The notes beneath the pieces were generated by a model. That model was not told the DNA's origin. It saw only the letters and a list, made by a program, of their open reading frames with translations, and made no database searches. From NCBI GenBank assembly GCA_031253655.1, contig JAIRVY010000089.1, positions 1 through 42,746 of the forward strand: 42,746 nucleotides of DNA. Reading direction: 5' to 3'. Shown piece after piece: positions 35,544 through 42,418 of the stretch. A program made the position numbers and the translations under genes. This DNA is from Bacteroidales bacterium. GTDB taxonomy: Bacteria; Bacteroidota; Bacteroidia; Bacteroidales; WCHB1-69. How positions within the stretch are numbered: position 1 is the stretch's first letter; each line of letters opens with the position of its first letter.

Positions 35544-36775
35544 AAAATGAATTTTTTATTTAGTTGGCTCAATTTTTCTTTATCCAATTTATATTTTTCT
35601 TCCAAATTTCTTAAATGATTTTCGTTTATAAAACTCAAAGGTTTATTTATTTTTTTGCTTTGACGGTAACCTTTATATACGCTGGAAATCATTTTGCATG
35701 GATTGAAAACAATCGAAGACATAATCCAACAACCGTGCGTACACCAACAGTTTGCTTTGTATCCGTGTCCTATTTCTCCTATTTCTTTTTTCATAGCGAC
35801 ACTGTGTATAATATCGGTTACATTACATTCGTAATCTTTCACATTTCCAATGGATTCGCGCAACTCACAAGAACGGAAACGTCCGTCATAATCAATTACC
35901 AAAGTAGTTTCGCCTGCGGTACAATCCATTCCCCAAGGCGTGGGTTTATCAATATTATCTGCACGAACATTATATAAAGTTCGCATCAACCCAAGATAAA
36001 AGATTTTGGTAATCTTGCCTCGCAACCCTTCTGTTTTTGCTTTCATCCGTTCGGCATAACCCGAATAAATCGGCGAAACCTCATCCTGTAGTTTTTTTAA
36101 AGAGGCTTCTGTTAGAATTTTCACTCCTTCTTCGCGGGTCAGTCCGCGGGCAGCTTCAATGGTATGGGTTGCCATATTGAAACGTCCATACACCCAGACC
36201 ATAAAGTCATAAATCTGTTCATAATTATATTTCGTAATCACAGTCGCAATATTAGTCATTACGCGGGGATCCTTTCCAAAATTGTGAGTCACTTTTTTCA
36301 ATGTTTCCAAAGCTTTATAAAAATTGCCCGGAACACCACGCTGTACATCGTGCGTTTCTTCAAAACCATCTAAGGATACGCTTACAGTAATCATGCAGTT
36401 TGGGCAATTTCTTCTGAAACGAGTAACCCATTCTACCACCCTGTCGGGCATCAGACCATTTGTGGGAAAATTAATGTCTTTTATTTTGTTATTCTTATAA
36501 AACATTTCCAATATTTCGGGCAAATCGGTACGCAGGGTGGGTTCCCCGCCCGACAGCCACAAACGATTAAATTCGCCGGCAGTTTCCGAAATCTTTTTCA
36601 TTTCATCAAAGGTTAAGTCTTCCTTTTTTATGTCCATATCGCCGGAATAGAAACACATGGCACACCTTGCATTACATTTTCCCGTAACAAAAAGAAATAT
36701 GGATTCTAATTTTCTTTTCGTACTAATTTTTTGAAATGAGCTGGTTGAACTAATTGGTTTGGGATGGTTATTCAT
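35540..36775 (-). CDS. Radical SAM protein with SPASM-like C-terminal cysteines
   Basis: A radical S-adenosylmethionine enzyme of 411 residues from the ATG at 36775; a TTG frame to 36811 is less likely. The cluster motif is CNARCAMC (CxxxCxxC, about residue 32), followed by the SGGEPTLR glycine-rich SAM block and an NGLMPD strand. The C-terminal third has an auxiliary-cluster-like set of cysteines: DCTAGE, FRSCELRE, and CWCTHGC with a further NPC. SPASM-type enzymes modify peptides or small molecules. I see no precursor peptide near it. It is the first gene of the glycosyltransferase cluster, in which it might introduce a bond or methyl group on the common substrate. Confidence 0.87.
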   Translation of the reverse strand: MNNHPKPISSTSSFQKISTKRKLESIFLFVTGKCNARCAMCFYSGDMDIKKEDLTFDEMKKISETAGEFNRLWLSGGEPTLRTDLPEILEMFYKNNKIKDINFPTNGLMPDRVVEWVTRFRRNCPNCMITVSVSLDGFEETHDVQRGVPGNFYKALETLKKVTHNFGKDPRVMTNIATVITKYNYEQIYDFMVWVYGRFNMATHTIEAARGLTREEGVKILTEASLKKLQDEVSPIYSGYAERMKAKTEGLRGKITKIFYLGLMRTLYNVRADNIDKPTPWGMDCTAGETTLVIDYDGRFRSCELRESIGNVKDYECNVTDIIHSVAMKKEIGEIGHGYKANCWCTHGCWIMSSIVFNPCKMISSVYKGYRQSKKINKPLSFINENHLRNLEEKYKLDKEKLSQLNKKFIL

Positions 36776-36790
36776 ATTTTTTTTGATATT

Positions 36791-36818
36791 GTTTAAGGTT
36801 TGAAAATTCAAAGTTTTA
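36791..36818. repeat. Degenerate 7-base units between PCMD and radical SAM genes
   Basis: The gap reads as heptamers GTTTAAG, GTTTGAA, AATTCAA, AGTTTTA. The first two match the GTTTAAA units at 11268. Only four units, so the call is weaker than elsewhere. Confidence 0.4.
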
Positions 36819-36826
36819 AGGAATTT

Positions 36827-37924
36827 CTATTGTACAACAAGGTGTTTTACAAAGGTTCCTTCATTGGTTTCAATATGCACAAAATAAATACCGTTTTGAA
36901 GTGTAGCAATATCAATATTTTCTGTAAAAGGTTTGTGTATAACTAGTGCACCACAAATATCAAATATTTTCACATCAGTAATAATAGCATTTTGAGATGT
37001 GGCGATGGTTACATATTGATTTGCAGGATTGGGAAATATTTTAATGTTCTGTTCTTTATTGGTAAAACTTTGTATTGATTGAGGATTATTATAGATAAAT
37101 TCAATGTCGTCAAACCAGACTTTGTCCGGGTTATCTGCACCGCCACCCGGTGCTGAATTGGTGGTTAAGGATACCAATACATAATAATTACCATTAGCAT
37201 TTTTCTGGTTATTTGTTCCTGTATATTCAAAAGGTACAGTGTAGCAATGCCATTCGCCGTCTTCTTTATAAAACTCTTTCATTGCCTTTCCAAAATACAA
37301 TTGTGATTCGGACATTCCCGTTGGATACTGCGAGGCGTCTCTACATTCACTCGTTCCATGTATGTAAACCCGTATTCTTCCTTTGTCGGTAATATTTGGA
37401 GTTTGTTCTCTTCCGGGTAAATATTTCACCCAAAAGCGTAACGAATCGGGAGTTCCTGTAATTTCCTGATAATACTTGGGAGGAGTTGTTGCATAATCCG
37501 AGTAATTATAATTATCGGCGCTATTTGCTACTATGCTTCCTGCATTAATTCTTCCGGTAGTAACATTTCCATTGGCTCTAATTCCAAGTACTATAGTAGA
37601 AAACAAATGTAGCGAAAAGTTTCCGGCTGCTTCGGAACGAACATCACGCGAGCTGTCGCACCGTTTATCTGCCGCATAAGTCGCCATTTGTCCGCTTGCA
37701 CTAAAAAACGAGTTAAAGTTAGTGGGAACGATACTTCTTTCATTAGAAGTTTCAAGATACCATGTTTCAAAACTGTTATTGGGAAGCTGATAAATAGATT
37801 GTTGTGCATAAGAAGCAAAAGGGAAAAAGCAGAAAGCAGAAAGGAAAAAAGGAATGAGAAAAGAGAAAGGCGAGGTGAAAGGAGAAGAATGATTTGTTTT
37901 CTTTAATTGGATTTGTTTTTTCAT
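36827..37924 (-). CDS. Type IX secreted protein with PCMD-like domain
   Basis: A secreted 365-residue protein. A signal peptide is followed by a beta-sandwich region (about 45-280) resembling PCMD (putative carbohydrate metabolism domain) proteins: NSFETWY near its start, TTGRINAGSIV, and VWFDDIEFIYN at its end. The last ~75 residues are a type IX secretion sorting domain, with IKIFPNPANQYVTI and GIYFVHIET plus a terminal FVKHLVVQ. I start it at the ATG at 37924 (MKKQIQLKK) and not at 37963, because the longer N-terminus is encoded by a terminator hairpin. The signal peptide core is encoded by a 7-base-period pyrimidine repeat. Confidence 0.82.
   Translation of the reverse strand: MKKQIQLKKTNHSSPFTSPFSFLIPFFLSAFCFFPFASYAQQSIYQLPNNSFETWYLETSNERSIVPTNFNSFFSASGQMATYAADKRCDSSRDVRSEAAGNFSLHLFSTIVLGIRANGNVTTGRINAGSIVANSADNYNYSDYATTPPKYYQEITGTPDSLRFWVKYLPGREQTPNITDKGRIRVYIHGTSECRDASQYPTGMSESQLYFGKAMKEFYKEDGEWHCYTVPFEYTGTNNQKNANGNYYVLVSLTTNSAPGGGADNPDKVWFDDIEFIYNNPQSIQSFTNKEQNIKIFPNPANQYVTIATSQNAIITDVKIFDICGALVIHKPFTENIDIATLQNGIYFVHIETNEGTFVKHLVVQ
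37795..37890. repeat. 7-base-period pyrimidine tract in the signal peptide coding region
   Basis: On the minus strand this tract reads as TTTCTCT, TTTCTCA, TTCCTTT, TTTCCTT, TCTGCTT, TCTGCTT and similar units. It encodes the hydrophobic core of the PCMD protein's signal peptide. A 19-base word inside it (37824-37842) is identical to 22226-22244 in the DUF6029 signal peptide. Confidence 0.65.
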
Positions 37925-37937
37925 AAAAAAAATATTT

Positions 37938-37968
37938 AAGGGTTGCCGAATAAATACCGGCAACCCTT
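37938..37968 (-). terminator. Intrinsic terminator after the FadL-like gene
   Basis: An 11-base-pair perfect stem (AAGGGTTGCCG / CGGCAACCCTT, 37938-37948 with 37958-37968) and a 9-base loop. On the minus strand it is followed by TTAAATATTTTTTTT. On the plus strand it is followed by T6, so it could act in both directions. It lies 18 bases beyond the stop of the FadL-like gene and its T-run ends at the start codon of the PCMD gene. Confidence 0.85.
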
Positions 37969-37986
37969 TTTTGAAACAAATTACAA

Positions 37987-39438
37987 TTAAAACTTATAAT
38001 CAATTCCGATACCTATAGCATGACTTGTGCGGGTATATACTTCTTTTCCGCCCAGCACAGGATGCTTATAAACAGGGTTATCGTTGGTGTATTTAGCAAA
38101 ATTTGTGTACATGTACGACAAATTAAGTGTTAAATTTTTGATGATGTTGTAAGCACCACCCACTCCCACAGAAAACGAATTGCAATAGAAACTCATATTC
38201 GATTGAAATTGGTCAGTTAATCCAAGGCGGGTAATTTGACCCCCTGTGCTTACTAAGAATTTATCATTGATAACATATTCTAATCCAAGCATAAATTCAT
38301 AAGAATTGCCTTTAAATTTAGATTCTCCGCCTTTTAATAATTCTTGTTTATTGTTAGACATTTTGGCGAATTTGTCAAAAAACAAATGAAATCCTGCACT
38401 CGCAATCAACTTTTCTTTGAGAAATTTATAAGACACGCCTGCTCCCAATAACGCGGGAATATCGCTGCGGGTTTTCACGCCGTCGTCGAAGTCTGGCATA
38501 CCGCTTGTATTTTCTTTGGTTTTGTTTGTGAGATTGACTTTAGTATTAAATTCATATTTTATACCCACGTTCCAGTTTTCATAGTTGAAATCAACACCAA
38601 GAATCGGTGTTATGCCCCAACCCGACTGCTTCAAATCAATTGCTTTATTGGATACTTGTGCAATAAGAGCATCAGCCTGTTCCTGTGGAATTACCTGAGC
38701 TGCTGCTAAAGCTTTCACAAAATCCGTTGCGGGTATCATATTATTACCGGAAAATTCAAGTAGTGGAATATTTGGATTGACTCTAATATCTTTTATATGT
38801 CCGTTATAATCATTTCTAACAAAACTTGCACGTGCGCCGGCGAAAACTGAAAACATATCTTTGATTTTGTAATTGGCTCCTAACAGAGTGCCATAAGTTA
38901 TAGCAGAACCTTTCAAATATTGGTCAAGTGAATATTTGCTGATTTTCCAATCAGCGGGCATACCGGCTTGTTGCAACAGATCATTTGCCATTACCGGCAA
39001 CATGGCTACCTGCGCTTCGAACATGGGCAGTCCGTTTTTATACTCTAATGTTCCGCCGCCGCCTACAATGGCAAAACTACCACTGAATACCCAATTCTTC
39101 CATTTGTACGCTGCTTGCAAACTTGGAATAAAAAATGCTTTGGCTGTGCCTTTATAAACTTTTGTGTCGCTTTCGCCGTTTGCAGCAAAAGGCGCAAAAG
39201 TTGATGTGATAGTACGGGTTTGAAATGCCATTTGATTGTTCAAAGAGACATAAAAGCCGTCTTGTTTCATAAACGACAAACCAGCAGGATTGCTGTAGAT
39301 GGCGTCAATTTCAGTAGAAGCGTTTCGTGCAGGATTACGCAAAAAACGTGCGCTTTGGTTCGTGTTTGTAACAAAACCACCGGCAAAGACAGAAAAAGAT
39401 AATGCCATCGCCGCGATAAAAATAAATACTTTCTTCAT
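37987..39438 (-). CDS. OmpP1/FadL-family outer-membrane protein
   Basis: A 483-residue outer-membrane barrel of the FadL/OmpP1 type, expected to carry hydrophobic molecules across the outer membrane. The signal peptide is MKKVFIFIAAMALSFSVFAG. The hatch region has NQSARFLRNPARNASTEIDA and AIYSNPAGLSFM, with the conserved NPAG. Alternating barrel strands follow, and the C-terminus IGIGIDYKF ends in Phe. It is the second FadL-type gene here, after 13726-15219, and is transcribed from a well-placed promoter. A strong terminator separates it from the PCMD gene. A lipid substrate linked to the neighbouring sterol-like cluster is only a guess. Confidence 0.85.
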   Translation of the reverse strand: MKKVFIFIAAMALSFSVFAGGFVTNTNQSARFLRNPARNASTEIDAIYSNPAGLSFMKQDGFYVSLNNQMAFQTRTITSTFAPFAANGESDTKVYKGTAKAFFIPSLQAAYKWKNWVFSGSFAIVGGGGTLEYKNGLPMFEAQVAMLPVMANDLLQQAGMPADWKISKYSLDQYLKGSAITYGTLLGANYKIKDMFSVFAGARASFVRNDYNGHIKDIRVNPNIPLLEFSGNNMIPATDFVKALAAAQVIPQEQADALIAQVSNKAIDLKQSGWGITPILGVDFNYENWNVGIKYEFNTKVNLTNKTKENTSGMPDFDDGVKTRSDIPALLGAGVSYKFLKEKLIASAGFHLFFDKFAKMSNNKQELLKGGESKFKGNSYEFMLGLEYVINDKFLVSTGGQITRLGLTDQFQSNMSFYCNSFSVGVGGAYNIIKNLTLNLSYMYTNFAKYTNDNPVYKHPVLGGKEVYTRTSHAIGIGIDYKF

Positions 39439-39473
39439 AAAATACTTTTTTTAGGTTAATAAATTTTACGCGG

Positions 39474-39481
39474 CAAAAGTA
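39474..39481 (-). promoter_or_regulatory. Promoter of the FadL-like gene
   Basis: The minus strand reads TACTTTTG, a perfect TAnnTTTG, followed by CCGCG. TTTG lies 14 bases upstream, a little short of the usual -33 spacing. The leader is about 30 bases. Confidence 0.5.
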
Positions 39482-39578
39482 TTTAAAAACTGATACAAAT
39501 TATTAATAAATGTTAATGCGTTTTCTATTTATTTGATATTTAATGAAATAAAATTGTTAATAGATGTTAATTATTATT

Positions 39579-39674
39579 TCATTCAATTCTTTTTCTATAA
39601 TTTTCACAAGTCGTTTTCGGGCAAGCACATTCTTTTACGTTTTGCAATTCATTTTTTTTCTGTCATTTACTCAT
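39579..39674 (-). pseudogene. Possible broken small cysteine-containing gene after the permease
   Basis: An ATG overlaps the permease stop as TAATG, the usual sign of translational coupling. The frame reads MSK, then TGA at codon 4, then 27 more codons including ECACPKTTC, whose CxCPxxxC spacing resembles the start of small cysteine-rich proteins found near metal-resistance genes. With the stop in place no full product is made unless TGA is misread or initiation is elsewhere. Equally it may be a chance frame in a decayed 3' region. Confidence 0.3.
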
Positions 39675-41038
39675 TAAAAAAACGTTCCGTATAAAAAGCC
39701 TGCTATCGTAGAAGTAACAACTACGAGAGCAACAAAAACTATTGTTTTTTGATTTCCCATTACACTACGCATAACAAGCATACTCGGCAATGATAAAGAG
39801 GGTCCCGCAAGAAGAAGTGCAAGTGCAGGTCCTTTACCCATTCCCGAAGCCATTAATCCCTGTACAATTGGCACTTCTGTCAAAGTGGCGAAATACATAA
39901 ATGCACCTATAAACGAGCAAATAAAGTTGGATAATAACGAATTGCCACCAACGGCACTTTCAATCCAATGGTTAGGAATAACTCCTGCAATGGAGGTTGA
40001 GCCGTGTGTTGAGCCAAGCAAAAAACCTGCTGTAACAACGCCTATTGCCAATAATGGAAGTATCTGTTTGGCAAATCCCCACGCGGAAATTGTCCATAAA
40101 CGGTTATCATCGTTTTGCTTGTCGAACAAGGTCATTGCGGAAAGTGCAATAATTGCCACAACCATTGGGACAAGTGGAACAAAAACAGGATTGGCAACTA
40201 ACGATTTTGCCAAGATTGCTGAAACAAGTGCAACGACTGCACTAACGGCTACCCAAAACCATTTTATTTTCAAAATTTTAATCAGCGAATAACACAATCC
40301 GATTGCCAACATTCCTGTAATGTGCCATTTATAAGTAAAAATGTAGTACCAAAGACTGTTTCCGCCCTCACTACTGCCGTGGCAGCCTTCGCCCGAAGGT
40401 GCACCCCAATTAGCGAATACAAGAATGAGTACCAATGTTAAGAAATGAAACGAGGTTTGCCACATCGGGCGTTTGTCGGGCATTGTTGGAAAATTTATTT
40501 GTTCTTCTTTTTTCGCTTTTTCTTCTTTACGGTAGATAAATGCCATAGCAAGCCCGATTATGATAGAAAAGCCGATTGCTCCAATCATTCGCGCAACGCC
40601 GATTTCCATTCCCAATATGCGCCAAGTGAGGATAATTGACAAAATACTGAAAGCGGGACCCGAATAGAGAAAAACAGCGGCGGGACCTAAACCTGCTCCG
40701 CGTTTGTAAATACTCGAAAACAACGGCAATATTGTACAGGAACAGACCGCCAACAGACCGCCCGAAACGGTGGCGAAGGTGTAGGAAAGCCATTTTTTGG
40801 CGCTCGCTCCAAAATACTTTAATATTGCGCCCTGATTGATAAATACGGCTATAGCTCCCGCAATGAAAAAGGCGGGCAAAAGGCATAAAACAATATGTTC
40901 CTGTGCGTACCATTTGGCAAGGTCGAGCGCCGCTGTAATAGCGGTGGTAAAAGTTTCGCCGCTAACAGGCAAAAAGAATACGCCTGCGAAAATCGCTATA
41001 ATCCAAAACAGAATTTTGATTTCTTTTTTTACTTCCAT
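39674..41038 (-). CDS. COG0701/ArsP-like permease
   Basis: A 454-residue permease of the DUF318/ArsP_1 (YraQ) family with about ten membrane helices in two halves and a hydrophilic central loop. The first half has SGGLLAVCSCTILPLFSSIYKRGAG, where CSC sits at the functional site seen in arsenical and metal permeases of this family. The second half has FIGAFMYFATLTEVPIVQGL and a glycine-proline-rich motif. The loop GAPSGEGCHGSSEGG adds a Cys and His. It lies downstream of ArsE and would export an arsenical, metal or related toxic compound; the actual substrate is unknown. Confidence 0.82.
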   Translation of the reverse strand: MEVKKEIKILFWIIAIFAGVFFLPVSGETFTTAITAALDLAKWYAQEHIVLCLLPAFFIAGAIAVFINQGAILKYFGASAKKWLSYTFATVSGGLLAVCSCTILPLFSSIYKRGAGLGPAAVFLYSGPAFSILSIILTWRILGMEIGVARMIGAIGFSIIIGLAMAFIYRKEEKAKKEEQINFPTMPDKRPMWQTSFHFLTLVLILVFANWGAPSGEGCHGSSEGGNSLWYYIFTYKWHITGMLAIGLCYSLIKILKIKWFWVAVSAVVALVSAILAKSLVANPVFVPLVPMVVAIIALSAMTLFDKQNDDNRLWTISAWGFAKQILPLLAIGVVTAGFLLGSTHGSTSIAGVIPNHWIESAVGGNSLLSNFICSFIGAFMYFATLTEVPIVQGLMASGMGKGPALALLLAGPSLSLPSMLVMRSVMGNQKTIVFVALVVVTSTIAGFLYGTFF

Positions 41039-41046
41039 AACTAAGC

Positions 41047-41074
41047 AATTAAGAATTAATAATTAAGAATTAAG
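41047..41074. repeat. Four tandem AATTAAG-type heptamers at the end of arsE
   Basis: AATTAAG, AATTAAT, AATTAAG, AATTAAG. They overlap the stop codon of the ArsE-like gene (41063-41065) and supply its last residues. The word AATTAAGAATTAA is shared with 22116-22128. Confidence 0.75.
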
Positions 41075-41302
41075 AGAGAGCACTTTTTTAATTTCTGCTT
41101 CTGACGGCACATAACCTTTAATTTTTACTACTCCGTCAACAACGATTGCAGGTGTTGCCATAATATTGTATGACATTATTTTTACAATATCTTCCTCCTT
41201 TTTGAGGGTTGCTTGAATACCTGTTTCGGCAATTACTTTTTCGACTGCCGAATAAACATTTTTACATTTGGCACATCCTGTGCCTAAAACAATTACTTCC
41301 AT
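41063..41302 (-). CDS. arsE: ArsE-like small thioredoxin/glutaredoxin-fold protein
   Basis: A 79-residue cytosolic thioredoxin-fold protein of the TM0996/MTH895 (redox-active disulfide protein 2) type. The N-terminal GTGCAKC holds the CxxC (C10 and C13), and ATPAIVVDGVVKIKGYVPS is the cis-Pro and final strand region. In the arsEFG operon described in Shewanella, ArsE and ArsF are needed for reduction of nitroaromatic arsenicals and ArsG exports the amine; the same three families are adjacent here. It starts three bases after the ArsG stop. Confidence 0.8.
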   Translation of the reverse strand: MEVIVLGTGCAKCKNVYSAVEKVIAETGIQATLKKEEDIVKIMSYNIMATPAIVVDGVVKIKGYVPSEAEIKKVLSLNS

Positions 41303-41305
41303 TTT

Positions 41306-42004
41306 TTAAATATTTATGATTATATAATAAATTCCGACAATAATAAAAACGGCTGCCACAATGCGTTTAAACCATTTTTCAAAAGATTTCATATTGTTGT
41401 AAAATTTTCCGACATTGGAAACGCTATAAGCTAACAACCACGCAATAATGATAACAGGCAAACCTGTTGCAACGGCAAAAACGGACGGCAATAACAGTCC
41501 CGAAGTATTTGCAATGGTTATCGGTATCAGTCCGCCAAAATACAACACCGCACTATATGGACAAAATGCCAAGGCAAATACAACACCCATTAAAAATGCG
41601 TTCAAGTAGTTGCGTTTCATTTTTCGGTCGCCGATATTCGAAGTCCATTTGCCAACAAACGGTATATTGAATTTTATAATATCCAACATTAACATACCAA
41701 ACACAGTAAGTGCAATACCTATCCAAATGTTGTCAATTTGCTGAAACCACCGCACTATATGAAATTTGCTCGCACCGAAATAGATAATACTTGCCAACGC
41801 TGTGTAACTGAACATTCGCCCAAGCGTGTAAAATACGCCATTGAACATTACGCGCCGTTTGTCTGAAATATCTTTGCTCAAATAGGCGGTTGCGGTAATG
41901 TTCATTGCCAAAGGGCAAGGACTAATGGCTGTCATCAACCCCAAAATAAAGGCTGTGAGCAAAGGAATGTTTGAACTGTCGGCTAATTGCTGTAAAAACT
42001 CCAT
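41306..42004 (-). CDS. arsG: ArsG-family aminobenzylarsenical efflux permease
   Basis: A 232-residue membrane protein of the DsbD/CcdA-like LysE fold with six helices. The first helix pair contains ISPCPLAMNITA and the fourth AFCPYSAVLYFGG, each with the conserved Cys-Pro found in this group. This matches the ArsG family of aromatic arsenical exporters as annotated in Bacteroidetes; a CcdA-like electron transport role is the alternative. It follows ArsF by one base and precedes ArsE by three. Confidence 0.82.
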   Translation of the reverse strand: MEFLQQLADSSNIPLLTAFILGLMTAISPCPLAMNITATAYLSKDISDKRRVMFNGVFYTLGRMFSYTALASIIYFGASKFHIVRWFQQIDNIWIGIALTVFGMLMLDIIKFNIPFVGKWTSNIGDRKMKRNYLNAFLMGVVFALAFCPYSAVLYFGGLIPITIANTSGLLLPSVFAVATGLPVIIIAWLLAYSVSNVGKFYNNMKSFEKWFKRIVAAVFIIVGIYYIIINI

Positions 42005-42005
42005 T

Positions 42006-42410
42006 TTATTGTAAAAATTTATTCACTTCTACTTTTATCAAATTTTCTAATGACTGCGGATTATTCACAGCGGTCGCAAAGGCTTGGTCGGTAATCTCAA
42101 CATTATTATCACCGAAGGCGATAATAAGTGCATTCCAAGCTACTTCGTATTTTTCAATTAGAGTTTCGTTGCCTTTTTCACTCGTGTTAATTTCAATGAA
42201 ACGAACTTTGTTGTTTTCGGCAAAGTATTTTTCTATGGTTTCTCTCGCTACATCTTGAACGGCTACGCAAGTTTTACAGCGTTGCTTGCCGTGAAAATAA
42301 AACACATTCACGACTTCGGGGGAAATTTCGATTGTTTCCGCTTTTTTAGACTTTTGTCCGCAACTCGCAAAGATTGCGATTAGAATTAAAAATAATGTTG
42401 TCTTTTTCAT
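42006..42410 (-). CDS. arsF: ArsF-family thioredoxin-like lipoprotein
   Basis: A 134-residue lipoprotein with a thioredoxin-like fold. I start it at the ATG at 42410 (MKKTTLFLILIAIFASC), which gives a proper lipobox with Cys17; a start three codons further up lies at the IS boundary. The active-site pair is in GKQRCKTCVAVQ (CxxC, about residues 43-46 from this start). It matches the ArsF nitroreductase-subunit family linked to arsenical resistance. The start codon is only 10 bases from the end of an IS30 transposase gene, so its own promoter and any ArsR gene have been displaced or lost. Confidence 0.8.
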   Translation of the reverse strand: MKKTTLFLILIAIFASCGQKSKKAETIEISPEVVNVFYFHGKQRCKTCVAVQDVARETIEKYFAENNKVRFIEINTSEKGNETLIEKYEVAWNALIIAFGDNNVEITDQAFATAVNNPQSLENLIKVEVNKFLQ

Positions 42411-42418
42411 TCGGCACA

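Noticed and set aside
35540-36775. Radical SAM gene as part of a RiPP (modified peptide) cluster
   Set aside because: No short precursor-like frame, peptidase or RRE-type partner is visible beside it; neighbours are lipid- and sugar-type enzymes.
31131-36775. A complete sterol biosynthesis pathway
   Set aside because: No squalene epoxidase, oxidosqualene cyclase, demethylase or isomerase is present; only late-type modification enzymes are seen.
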